Origin: Aphelenchoides besseyi
Taxonomy: Eukaryota > Nematoda > Chromadorea > Rhabditida > Aphelenchoididae
Reading direction: 5' to 3'
Assembly: GCA_024699855.1 (NCBI GenBank)
Contig: JAMPIQ010000002.1
Location: forward strand, 14,756,001-14,820,000
DNA: 64,000 nucleotides
Shown here one piece after another: positions 50,463-61,388 of the stretch. A program made the translations under genes and the position numbers. Each line of letters starts with the position of its first letter. Positions within the stretch are counted from its first letter, which is position 1. Below the pieces are notes generated by a model. That model saw only the letters and a list, made by a program, of their open reading frames with translations. It was not told the origin of the DNA and ran no database searches.

Positions 50463-51479
50463 GTTTTTCTTTTTTAGGGATGGACGGCAACTCTTCCGAC
50501 TACCGTGATTTAACGTTCGAGTTTGAGAATTATCGCTTGGCTTACGCTTTTGTCTCTGAACTCCACGGCTTGCACTACAAGTTTACGAAAAGAAAAATGT
50601 TGGCTTTTTAACGACCGCAAATAGTGCATCTTTTTGAAAAAATGAGCTTCGTGAGTTTGGAATTTTGGGATTTGGGTTCTGGAGTAAATTATTGAGACCG
50701 TGTATTTTTTCTCGAGCTCATAGTGACGGGAAATATTTTATTGTGGTGTCGCTTACCCTGCGGTTACACTTTGTGCGATCCGATCTTCCGCTATGATCCG
50801 ACGTCTGTTTCGTGTAACCGCATTTTTTGTCAGATCGGCAGACTTCAAATCGATTTGAACTCGAAAACATCCGCCCAAGTACATGGAAATTTTTTAAATC
50901 GATTTTGTGTTTTATGGATAGAGCGAATCTTTTACTACGTTGTACAACAAAAATTTTTGCGTCAAACCGTTAAATTAACAAAGAACCCGCGCACGGCAAT
51001 CTGCAAAATGCCGTTTGACTGTTTACTGGCAGGGTGTTAGGCCACAGTTGTTCATCTTGGCGTTCTTTTCTTGCCAAGCTGCTTGTACATTTTTATTAAA
51101 TTTGCTTCTAGCGTTCTTATTTTTTCGATTACTTCTGTAGTGAACTTTGACTTAATTCACTATTGGTTATATCGACGTTTATTTCTTCATCGAAGAAGAA
51201 CAATCAAGACCGATCTGAGTGAGAGGAGCTAAACGCGAGCTGCAAAAATGTCAATGGGCGGACAGCGTTCTCCGTATTCGGAGACACTCCCGTCGAGGCG
51301 GAAGAAGAAACAGAACAAATTAACGAGGCGGAAAACAACTGTTCGACGATTACATGATTAGTGTATGAGCGTTAATGAACTGATGAATTTGTTGGAAGTT
51401 GAAGCAATTGAGAAATATGCAAGAGATTGGCCTTCTTTGTTTTAGTGGGTCTTAAAGGCGGAATAGAGGGGAACAGTAG
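50463..51479. other. Unassigned interval in the transposon block
   Basis: No family recognised. Short open frames near 50481-50611 and 50723-51040 have no motif. It may be internal sequence of the element flanked by copy A. Confidence 0.3.
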
Positions 51480-52377
51480 TTATTCGGACGACTTGTGAAA
51501 GTTGGGCAAATGAAAACGAAAGGAAGCTCGAGGAGAAATCGGCGTCAAAGTGCGAGGAATTTCAATTGATTCGGGTTCTTCGGGTTGCGACTGAAGACGC
51601 TGCCGGGCCCGAAAGAGAAAAATGTTGCAAAGAAAAAGGAGTTGTGGACCGAAGAACACGGCGACGATAACGATTATCAAACATGCACAAACGAGAAAAA
51701 TCCAATACTTCCAAAAATTAAAGAAAGAGGTTATCCCATTCCAAACAAAACTTAGCCAATTAGAGTCATGTTTCGTTTCCTTGTGCTCAGCGGATTGGGG
51801 CGTAGGACCGTCGATTATTTTTGTGCTCAATATGCCAGTTAATCCAAATGGCATGAAGTTAAGAGGACAAACAGCAATGCACTCGTTATCGACTTCGGAT
51901 GACCTAGTTCGGATCGTCGTTGATGTCGTGGACGGTGTGTTTGAACAAAATAATGGTTGTATTTCAGAGTTATTGCATTGGAATGTCACAGTTGATGAAC
52001 CGAAAGATGAAGTGCATTTGAATTCAGCAGACGGAGCATTGGAGCAATCAAAGCAGCCCGACAATCCAATCAGTGAGATTTTGCATGTCGATTGTTGAGT
52101 TATCAAGCGCAGGTCACTTGAGTTGATGGAAAATGCGAGTTGTGATGGATACTTCGTGTCGGCGGTCAAGATGGAGCTGTTGTAGTTGATGGTTATTTCT
52201 GATGACACTGAGCGGAAACATGGACTCCGGTTTGAAAAGTAGTTCGGAGAAAGATATCTGATTGCAATGACAGTTAGGTTTAAAGAACGATGGAGAGCAC
52301 TGACAAGCTGAGGAAGGAAACGAACAGATAGAGGATTTGGCGTTTTCTTCGGTAGGACAAGAGAGAAGTTTGAGCAA
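51480..52377 (-). pseudogene. Phlebovirus-type glycoprotein remnant of an LTR element
   Basis: Two overlapping minus-strand frames (52377-52114 and 52208-51480) encode the C-terminal half of a class II-like envelope glycoprotein. Visible are Cys-rich segments, a GLSGCFDCSNAPSAEF block resembling the GCYSC..GA region of bunyaviral (phlebovirus) Gc, an aromatic pre-membrane stretch, one membrane segment (FLVCACLIIVIVAVFF) and a cytoplasmic tail. BEL/Pao elements of nematodes are known to have captured such env genes. A frameshift separates the two parts and the N-terminal half is missing. It points away from the forward element that begins just to its right. Confidence 0.55.
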
Positions 52378-52702
52378 ATCGAAAGTGGGGGGGGAGGGAA
52401 GTTGAGAAACTTTAGATGTGCTTCTATCTTCGAGGAATTTTTGAACTTAAAATAGGTAATGGAGGAATGTCGGAGACTGTTAGAGTGATTGTTGCGTGGT
52501 CAAATAATTGTGAGATCGAGGAACAAAGTAGCAGTTGAGATGTTTGATTAGGAGGGACAATTTCAATACGCAGTTGGGGATCGAAGTGGGAAACATTGAA
52601 AATTCGCTAAACAGAAGACTCAGGTATTGAAACGTAGAACTTGTAAAACAGACAAGAGGCCGAGCACAATCCACATCCGTTGCACCACTATTACTACCAC
52701 AA

Positions 52703-55144
52703 TTGGTTGGACTTCTGCTACGATTTCGCCTAGGCAACTATGCAACAATTGGAGATCTTGAGAACGCCTTTTTACAAATAGGGCTCAAAAAAGATCAACG
52801 CGATGTAGTACGACTTTTAGTTTCTAAAGAATGGGACAAACCAATCGATGAAACCAACATTCAAGTATACCGATTCGCAAGAGTAACCTTTGGAGTCTGC
52901 TGTTCTCCATCAAGATTAGCAATGGTACTCAAACATCTACTACATCAACATCCAAATGGCGAAGAAATCATGCGTCAACTGTACGTCGACAATCTAATCA
53001 TCACTTCCGATGACAAAATGGAACTGATACAAAAGATGACAAAAGCTAAAGAAGTTTTCAAAAACCGATGTTTCAACCTCCGGGAAATCTACAGCAACGA
53101 CATAACAATTATGAGAGGATTAGCAGAAATCGAAGACGAGGCAAAAACCATTGAGAAGGTATTGGGACTACAGTGGGACTTCAAAAAAGATGAAATCCAA
53201 ATAAAAATTCCATCTTATCCCCTCAACTCACCGCTTACCAAGAGAACAGCGTTGAGTTATGTCGCATCAATTTACGACCCATTGGGACTATTGGCACCAG
53301 CCTTAATCAACCTGAAGTTATTCATCCAAACATTGTGGCGAACAGGTCATGACTGGGACGACCAGTGAACCAACAACCTCCAGGAAGAATGGTTAAAGAT
53401 GATCAAATCCATTGATGGTACCCAACAATTCGTCAACTTCAAAAGAAATATCGGCCTCGTAAATGCAAAAAGAAGACTCGATATTTTTGTAGATGCAATT
53501 GAAAAAGCTTATGGTGGAGCTGCTTATCTGACAAGCGACAACAAATCAAACTTAATCTTCGCGAAGTCTAGATTAGCTCCAATTGAGAAGAAAACTGATG
53601 CACAACCTAAAAAAGATACCATTCTAACAATCCCTAAACTAGAATTGTTAGCATTAACATGTGGAACACGAATGGCCACACTTCTTCTGGAAGAGATCGA
53701 CAACTTTGAAAAAGCTACAATTTGGTCCGATTCTCAAGTAGCCTTACAACAATTAAGAGGGGAAAGATCGAAGTCCGTTTTCGTGAACAACAGAGTCAAA
53801 GAGATGAAACTGATGAAATACGATTTGGAATATCGTTTCGTTCCAACAGCCCAAAACCCTGCAGATCTCATTACACGTGGAAAATCACTACAGAAATTAA
53901 TGAAAGAACCATTGTGGTGGCAGGGTCCCGACTTCATTATACAATCCGAAGAAAACAAACCGAAGGAATTGATAATCCTACAGGAAGAAGTCGGGAAGAA
54001 ATTAGACAGAAGCAGTGAAGAAACCCATACAACAGCAATCTACTCTATCCAAAAATCGGAAGAATGGATGGATATCACAAAACACAAATGGTCAAAACTC
54101 GTGAAGATAGTGAAGCACATACTCCAATTCATATATGGAAGAAAGAACCCACAAAAAGTGAGCAAAGATGTAGCAGAACAGATGATCATCCTTCAAGAAC
54201 AGAGAAAGTATCCGCCAACAGAGAAGATGATCCGACAACATGAGATGAAAAAAGACCAAAATGGAGTATGGAGAGTTCGAACACGACTAGAAGAATCTGG
54301 ACTTCCATGGGAAACAATAAATCCCATATGGTTGCCAATCGACTCTCTTATTAGTGCCAAAATTGTCTTAACATATCATGAAATGAATCAACATCAAGGT
54401 GCCAATTCAATCACGTGTCAAATACGGGAAAAATTTTGGATATCACTACAATACGTGAAATCAACGGTGAAGAAGTGCAATCAATGCAAACTGATGAATG
54501 CAAAGCAATTCGAATTACCGATGTTCGCACCGCTACCAAGTAACCGTACAAAAAGAGGCAACCCATTCAGTTCTACCGGATTAGATATTATGGGACCGTT
54601 ACGAACCATCGACGGAGACCTCTACGTTTCACTGCTGACGTGCTTGAAGACAAGAGCAGTTCACCTTGAAATTACGAAGAACATTCAAACGGATAGTATA
54701 CTGAAGGCAATACACCGATTCATCTCCAGAAAAGGACTACCCGATGTCTTTCTGTCCGACAATGCAACATACTTTATACTCGCTGCAAATTTACTGAAAG
54801 CTCAATACAAAACGTCTGAAATCGAATGGAATTTTACGACGCCTCGTGCACCATGGCAAGGAGGAGCTTATGAACGTCTAAATCGAAGCATAAAAGATGC
54901 CATCAAGAGAACATTTGGAAGAGCAAAAAAGACAATCGAGGAATATGAGACGTGCATCACAATGATTGAAGCAACTTTAAATAACCGTCCATTAACAGCA
55001 GTGACCGATGACCCAAAGGATCACCGAGTATTGAGACCAATTGACTTCCTAAGACCGGAAGGTCAAGAACTTCCCGAAGAAAACAGCATCGAAAAATCGG
55101 AAATCGAAGATGACGATTATGGGAAAAAGACAGTTCAACAATAA
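52703..55144 (+). pseudogene. BEL/Pao pol: reverse transcriptase, RNase H, integrase
   Basis: A single frame interrupted only by TGA at 53366-53368. The RT part shows GDLENAFLQIGL (the D-x-x-x-A-F-x-x-I box) and QLYVDNLI, with Asn in place of the second Asp of the usual YVDD. An RNase H-like domain follows with DIFVDA, KLELLA, IWSDSQVAL and NPADLITRG. The integrase has an HHCC zinc motif (YHEMNQHQG, CNQCK) and a DDE core: GLDIMGP, LSDNATYF, WQGGAYERL. The reading frame ends at 55142. The integrase C-terminal module continues in another frame to about 55440 (KIGELVVIYEEG, KWKLGRILEL). The protein would reverse-transcribe and integrate the element; the stop makes this copy defective unless read through. 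Confidence 0.8.
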
Positions 55145-55330
55145 CTGAGGAAGATGAATTAGAAGAATCAACTCGTACTACAGAAATTTTGGAAGATTTG
55201 GAATACACAATATCTACTCACCCTCGCGGAACGAACACCACGAGGAAAAACTAAAGGTCACCAACGCGAACCCAAAATAGGAGAACTAGTTGTCATTTAT
55301 GAAGAAGGAGTTCCTCGTACTAAATGGAAA

Positions 55331-57297
55331 TTGGGACGAATCTTGGAATTGAAGAAAAATAAAGATGGAATTGCACGAACAGCGGAAGTTCTATTGCCCA
55401 ATGACAAACTCGCGAGAAGATCAATCCATCACTTATTTCCACTCGAAGTTGGTGGCGAAGATGATGACTTGACGAAGGTCAAAGAACGGATCCAACGGAG
55501 AGAAGTCGAGCAGAAGCGAAAACAACCGGAACGAAGATCGAAAACGAAAGTGCAATTACTCAACCCTTCAACCTTACTCGTCATTATCATGACTTTCATC
55601 ACCGTTTTACACAATCCGACAAAATGCAGGGCACAAAAACCGATGATATGCCCGCCAGATTTATCGGCAAGTCTATGGAAAATCACTGATCCATTAGCCT
55701 GTGACATAGGACGAACTGAATATCTTCATAAGAAGCCTATAAAAATCAACGTCTACAAACCCAACCATATTGAGTACAAAACCGAAGGTTTCATTTGTAA
55801 ACTGAAGAGTTCAACGATCACCCAATGGACGGAACTCAATGGCATCGAGAGAATCGAAGAATTAGATAGCGAACCAGAAGACATGACGGAAACTGAATGC
55901 AAAATGATGATAAAGGAACGTGTATGTCGCTATGGAAAACTGGAGAAGAATCGCCACTCCTTTTCAACGAGAAATATAGTTGACAGAAATATTCCGAATC
56001 GTTTTACTACGTTCATAGCGGGATCAAATGTCGCTATTAAACGAAATTGTATCCTGTTAACTACCACAGTTTATGCCCATTTTAACGATACAAGAGCTAC
56101 AAGTCCTCTAGCTGATCTATCGGAATGTCATTACGATACTGGATACTGTCAAGCTGCCAAAATATTGCAGTTGTATGGACACCAGTCAAAGAACAACAAT
56201 GTGCATTCGTGAAATTTGTTGAGACCAAAGCGCTGTTGGGAAACAACGAAGTGATAATCGAAGCATGGCAAATGATGTTAACTTTCCACTTGAACAACAC
56301 GAGAATTGATTGTGGAAACCGATTAACCATGACCGATCAAGGATTGGCAATAACAGGCAATTTAACATATGAAGAAGCTCATGTTCCCGTTAACATGACT
56401 ACCAGGATTGCGAGGATCAACGTATCCAAAAAGTCACTCCAACCCACGACGGAAGCATTCCAAGAAATGTGGGAAGAATTGGAATGGCTGAGAAACGACC
56501 TTTCGATACGACGTAAACGACAAGCCAACGTTGATGAGACTGAAGCATCAGATCTACAATACGTCGTAAACTTTCTCGAGGGAATTATGAGAAAATCAAA
56601 TGCATTAAATTGCATGATTTGGCAACAACAAAGTGCGATGATTACCGACATGATGAGAAACAGTCCTGAAGTATATTTTCAACATGTGTTAAATAGAAGT
56701 AATTTCGAAGTACTACGATTATTTTACAACATTTTTGCTATTAGAATGTGTCATGAATTCGACAAAGATGCGTACACCCTTATGCCAAATGTAGGAAATT
56801 GCAGCATTCCTATCAGACTTCACGCTTTGAACGAGGTTTGGTATATGGATCCATTAACTTTGAAGCTGACACGCGAACCTGCTCAATTAAATGAAGAAAT
56901 ATGCGGTGAAAATATATTCCTCACTATCGACGGCGTCATTTATGAAATCAACCGTCGAACCGGACAAATAAGTGTCAACAGAGCCTCAGTTAGAGAAATA
57001 CGCACGAAAAACATCGACTTTCGGCCTATTCAACCGGACTACATTGTCAAACATACGCCGATTCATGAGGCAACTAGTTGGTTGATCGACGAAGAACTCA
57101 TTCAAGAGATGGAAAGAAATTCCGAAGTCAAAAGTCACGTCGATAATGTTCATCCAAATATGATCTATTCCACATCAGTAACAGAAGATGCATTAAGTTC
57201 CTGGTTCAGTATTTTTAAATGGTTCTGGATATTTTGGGTTACAGTCACCTCATTAGTCTTAACACTAAGAGGTTCCTTCGGCGAAAATTTTACCTGA
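55331..57297 (+). pseudogene. Envelope-like glycoprotein gene of the BEL/Pao element (two frames)
   Basis: Two overlapping plus-strand frames, 55331-56212 and 56125-57297, together resemble a viral-type envelope. The first contains the end of the integrase module, then a hydrophobic signal-like segment (LLVIIMTFITVLH) and a Cys-containing ectodomain. The second continues the ectodomain, includes a basic RRKR-type possible cleavage site near 56510, and ends with one membrane helix (WIFWVTVTSLVLTL). A frame change near 56125-56212 breaks the gene in this copy. The class of envelope is unclear. It does not show the GCFDC block of the remnant at 51480-52377, so the two probably have different origins. 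Confidence 0.6.
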
Positions 57298-57623
57298 AAG
57301 GAAGAAGAAACACGACGCAATTCGCACCTGTCACTCAACCGCCGGTAATTATGATCGGACAAAATCGCGAAAGGACACCGCCCTTACGCTCATCGCCTAC
57401 ACATCGTGACAAACCGCCGACGATACTGACGAGACCACCCCGAAGTTCGCTCGATTCGTCAAGATTGCGAGAACCTGTCAGCCAAGAATTCATTGAACTG
57501 AAGAACTTAGGAACCAATAGTCAAGAAACAGAACCTCTTTATGCACAATTCAGAAGATTTGAACTTAAATCCTCAACAAGAACGCGAAGAATTTCCGTAT
57601 CATCAAACGGTTCCAACAAATAA
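57298..57623 (+). other. Proline/arginine-rich tail frame of the element
   Basis: An open frame overlapping the envelope end continues to 57623. It is rich in Pro, Arg, Ser and Thr with no fold signature. It may be a cytoplasmic tail reached by frameshift, or a chance frame. Confidence 0.35.
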
Positions 57624-57833
57624 CAATTAACTTTTTCGCTCAGACGGAATCCAGATGGAATTTAAATCGAATAATGGGATCAACAAAAGATCATAACTAA
57701 CAAGTCTTGGGATTTTACATATAACTCGCTTACGCTATTAAACTCAAGAAGATTCATCTTAATTTGCTTCAAATACCGCATAACCCATCAACCTTTAAAA
57801 AATTTTAATCTCAGAGAGTCAATGAAACTCTGT

Positions 57834-58075
57834 GGCCGGAGTGCAACGTTGCACGTAATAAAATAGAAAACCCGAGGGCTTGTTTATCTGCTAATGAAAC
57901 TCCTCCCCTTTTTTATCAATTATAAAACCCAATCCCCGGGGAAGTTTCTCTCAAGTTTTCTCTTTTCCTTCAAACCGTCTTACACGTCAATCAACGCTAT
58001 TGTCAATTAGTAGAACAATAAACTCTCTGTGGATTAGTCTATTCGAATTTTAATTTGTAATAACTAATCGTTACA
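57834..58075 (+). repeat. Candidate 3' LTR of the forward BEL/Pao element
   Basis: The sequence starts TGTGGCCGGAGTGCAACG and ends CGTTACA, so it has TG...CA ends. It contains a TATA-like ATTATAAAACCC and an AATAAACTC poly(A)-type signal in the order expected of U3-R. Only one copy is in the window and no target duplication can be checked, so the limits are tentative. Confidence 0.35.
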
Positions 58076-58296
58076 CCGTCTTCTTAACTTTCGAAAACTA
58101 TAAAGTGAGTTTCCGCGGCTGGAGTGTAACGTCCCGTTATAAATTCCTTCTTAATCAAGTTCTAGAGCGCCGCACCCCTAACCCCGCCTCCAATTTATCG
58201 TTAACGAATCTTCTCTCCACCCAACTTCTTCGACCTTTTTTTTCATCAAGTGTAGTTGTGTACTTTATTTTCGTCTGTAACTGAAATAAAAATAAA

Positions 58297-58560
58297 ATGG
58301 CGAAACGTCAAGATCAAGAAAGATGGGACAACCAGCTGCTCAATTGGATTCCAGCACCCAAACGACCTGTTCCAGGACGACCAGCAATTCGGTACGCGGA
58401 CGATTTTATCAAATTCACAAACACAAAGGGCTCCATAACACGATGGAAAAATCAAATTTTTAATTCTGAACCTCTCAATTTGTTGTTTTCTTTCGTAATT
58501 TATTTTACTGATATAAAGAATAAAAATTGAAATTGAAAAATTGAAAAACTGAAATAAACG
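58297..58560 (+). mobile_element. 3' end of a non-LTR retrotransposon (RTE/CR1-like)
   Basis: An open frame (58297-58530) reads like the extreme C-terminus of a LINE polyprotein: a Trp-containing lead-in, GRPAIRYADDFIKF (the GRP-x-x-R-W-x-D-D motif), then a Trp-Lys end. Just after the stop the DNA becomes an (A/T)TTGAAA-type simple repeat to about 58555, as at RTE-clade 3' ends. The copy is strongly 5'-truncated, as most LINE insertions are. Confidence 0.5.
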
Positions 58561-59419
58561 TCCCTATCTTCTAAGTAGACTAAACCGATTTTATTGTAAG
58601 GAGATTAAACTCTGACATAGGTTACTTAGCGCGAACTAATAATACTATTTTAGATGACGGAACAAAGAAGGAAAAGAGGAACTATACAACATCCTCATAC
58701 CGTTTAAAATAACCGGTCACATAGCCTCGGAAGTAAGCGACAACAAATTCAAGTTCATGAACTCAAAAAGCGAAGAAATAAACAAAATCGCGGCCGTGCT
58801 AATATATGAAGGAAGAGGAAGAGCAATTTTGGACTACAGACAAATTGCTCTTTGAATTGAAGACACTGTCGCGTGCAACGCGAGAAAAGAAGCGGAGTCC
58901 GTTGAAAACTCTCTGATCGTCCTAATCCTCCGCCTTCAAATTGTTCTAACTGCCGTCTCTCCGTTCTTGTTTGTCTGTTTTCTTTTCTCACCTCTCAATT
59001 GTTTACATTTGTTTCTCTCCGACCCGAAAAGGCGCTCGATCGAGTGGCCGTTCACCGTATGGAATTCCCCTGGTGCCGTTGTCCGTCGACCAAATGGGCC
59101 GATCAGAGGCTTCTTGTTGCCCTTTTGCCGCCCTTTGCTATTTTTCTCAGTTGTTCCTACGAAGATGTCGGACGGCGTCTCTTTCGCTCTCAATTTTCCC
59201 CATTTGATTGTAGTTGAAATTTTGTTTGTAGATTTCGTTCCTTTTGCCTAACTTTAATCTCCACTTATTCACGATCAGGTGCTGATCCCTTAACGGCCCG
59301 ATTCTCTTAATTCGTGTGGTTTGTGGTCCATTTCGTTGGCCTAAAATGTTCCTATCGTATCAACTTGTTTGGCCTACCCTTTCGTAATCGTGTCGTTTTT
59401 CGTATTTCCGTGTTGTACT
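58561..59419. other. Unassigned interval
   Basis: No recognisable coding or repeat feature beyond chance open frames on both strands near 58940-59250. It may be the 5' part of the LTR-like repeat whose tail lies at 59427. Confidence 0.3.
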
Positions 59420-59480
59420 CTTATAAGGTTTATTAACCCAAGTTTGAGGCTAATAAAAACTTCGTTGTTATCAACAATTG
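59420..59480 (+). repeat. LTR-like repeat, partial copy B
   Basis: Contains AAGGTTTATTAACCCAAG followed by a TAATAAAAACTTC poly(A)-type motif, matching the central block of copy A and copy C. Sequence after about 59480 diverges. Confidence 0.45.
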
Positions 59481-59841
59481 AAGCGTTGTTCAAAGTCCCG
59501 CGTGGCAGCGTCGTTCTGGAATTTTGTCAATCGAGCATCCGTTGGTTGCGAACTTCGCCAGCCGTCGTTCTTCGGTGAACGTCGTCAATCTTCGTTCAAG
59601 TCGTTGGAGACTTCGCGATTGCCCACGAGCTTGGGCGACCGGGAGGACCCGTTACTTTCCTTGTCCGTCGAGGAATTCGGGGCGACAACACCGAAGGGCC
59701 AATAATCGCATTAAGCGAAAGTTTGATGACTTCCAAACTTAGTAATTTGGCAAAGGCAATTTCCATCAAATACGACGTGTCGCTTGAGGCGAAAAAACGG
59801 TAACTCAGCGGCTCGACCTTTACATCATTTTCTTAACTCCC

Positions 59842-60134
59842 TGTCACGACTACGGTCGTGATCCTTGGTTTCGGGCCATTGATCGATCGTTAAATTGATG
59901 GGAAAATCCAAATTGGATGTAAGGTAAACATTTGATCTGGGTTTTTCATGATCGTTGTGTTTGCGCCTCATCATTTAAGGTGTTTATGAGACGACCACCC
60001 ATCGAGTTTACGACCGACCAATCCCCCGAAACGGCGGCTCCTCCCAGATTGTCATCCCACCAATCACTATAAAAAGCCACTATCATTCACCAATAAATCA
60101 GTCTTCACAAAACATTTGAAAATTTGTCGTGACA
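59842..60134 (+). mobile_element. Solo LTR of a BEL/Pao-type element
   Basis: A 293-base segment beginning TGTCACGACTACGG and ending TTGTCGTGACA. It has TG...CA ends and is flanked on both sides by CTCCC, a perfect 5-base target-site duplication. A TATA-like CTATAAAAAGCC and an AATAAATCAG signal lie inside in the right order. The reverse complement of the same LTR is at 61002-61294. It is what remains after recombination between two LTRs deleted an element. Confidence 0.85.
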
Positions 60135-60426
60135 CTCCCCCCATTGATTTTCGTTTTTTCTCTCCTATCGACCGGACGCGATTCTCTAACGTCCTCTCGG
60201 AATTTGTAGTAGATTTCCATTTTTATATTTTTCCTTTTTTCTCTGTCGCGATCAACGCGAAAATCAATCGATAAACAATCTGCCCACCAAGAAAAGGCCT
60301 CGTAGGCCGTTTTCTTGTCGCTCGCAGTCTTGATTCTTTCGAAGCCACCGGGCAGTCGTGTAGATCCAACGCTCGTTATTCATTGTTGTCATTACTTATT
60401 GTTCTTTTTAATAAACCACACTAACC

Positions 60427-60653
60427 TCGCGTTCACAATGACGTCCGCACCCGCAATCCGCACCGCACGTCCGTTCCGCAAGAGTGTTCACAATGCGTCC
60501 GCAATTTCCGTCCGTTTTTCGATCCGCATCTGCAATCCGCAATCCGTTCTATTGTGAACACCCGTCCGGTTGAAAAATGCGGAACGAACGTGCGGATGCG
60601 GACACATTGTGAACAGCTTGCGGGTGCGGAAGCGGACGTCATTGTGAATGCGG
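60427..60653. mobile_element. Palindromic MITE with TTCACAATG ends
   Basis: The ends are inverted repeats (GTTCACAATGACGTCCGC on the left and its near-perfect complement on the right). The interior repeats TTCACAAT plus GTCCGCA-type units several times in both orientations, so the whole ~227 bases can fold on itself. GC-rich compared with its surroundings and non-coding. Superfamily unclear; no target duplication was identified. Confidence 0.65.
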
Positions 60654-61001
60654 AATAACTCTATCTGTCGTAAAGCCCGCTTTCGACATCTCGTTTGCTA
60701 TTTAAATTTTAATCCTTGAGTTGCGTAATACTCCCGGATCGTTGAAACGGTTCTCCCACTTCCACCGCGATCGACTTCAACTTAAACCCACTCATTTATC
60801 GTTTACCTTTGTTTTAAGTTGCTCAATTACCGCATTCGTGTTTGTATTGTTAAAAAGGTTTATTAACTCAAGTTTGAGCAAATAAACTATCGACCAATTA
60901 CACTTAAATTTCCTTTGTCAACAGGCTTTCTGAAGAAAGATTTTTTTGGGAGCGCGACAGACGCGAAGATTGTAATTTGTACCGACGGCGACGTCACCGG
61001 T

Positions 61002-61294
61002 TGTCACGACAAATTTGCAAATGTTTTGTGAAGACCCCTTTATTGGTGAATAGTGGCGGCTTTTTATAGTGATTGGTGGGATGACAATCTGGGAGGAGCC
61101 GCTGTTTCGGGTAATTGATCGATCGTAAACTCGATGGGTGGGCGTCTCATAAACACCTCAAATGATCAGGCGCAAACACAACGATCGTAAAAAATCCAAA
61201 TCGAATGTTTGCTTTACATCCAATTTGGATTTTCCCATCAATTTAACGATCGATCAATGGCCCGAAACCAAGGATCACGACCGTAGTCGTGACA
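61002..61294 (-). repeat. 3' LTR of the minus-strand BEL/Pao element
   Basis: Reverse complement of the solo LTR at 59842-60134, the same 293 bases long with TG...CA ends and only scattered differences. It lies just downstream (in minus orientation) of the pol and envelope remnants. It has inserted at the right end of LTR-like copy C. Confidence 0.8.
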
Positions 61295-61388
61295 CTCGCG
61301 GCCGGGAAACAAATGAGGTGAAGTCGGAATGAATGAAAACGGTTAACGGAAGGGATTTATTGGACTGAATTGGAGAATAGGAACAAGA

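Larger units (their letters stand above)
52650..57623 (+). mobile_element. BEL/Pao LTR retrotransposon with envelope gene, 5'-truncated
   Basis: Order on the plus strand: reverse transcriptase (from about 52650), RNase H, integrase, integrase C-terminal module, then an envelope-like gene and a proline-rich tail frame to 57623. Gag, protease and the 5' LTR are missing. At its left end the element meets the reverse-strand glycoprotein remnant. Damage is light: one in-frame stop between RT and RNase H and a few frame changes. A candidate 3' LTR follows at 57834-58075. Confidence 0.8.
59785..60965 (+). repeat. LTR-like repeat, copy C, carrying two nested insertions
   Basis: The left block (GGCGAAAAAACGGTAACTC, CTCGACCTTT, TTAACTCC) and the right block (AGGTTTATTAACTCAAG, AATAAACTATCGACCAAT, TTTTTGGGAGCGCGAC) match copy A in the same order. 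The distance is longer because a solo LTR (59842-60134) and a MITE (60427-60653) have inserted between them. Confidence 0.55.

Noticed and set aside
53722..54018. Second plus-strand open frame inside pol
   Set aside because: A shadow of the RNase H-coding frame.
58936..59251. Several overlapping frames on both strands
   Set aside because: Mutual overlap in five frames and no motif; a GC-richer patch simply has few stops.
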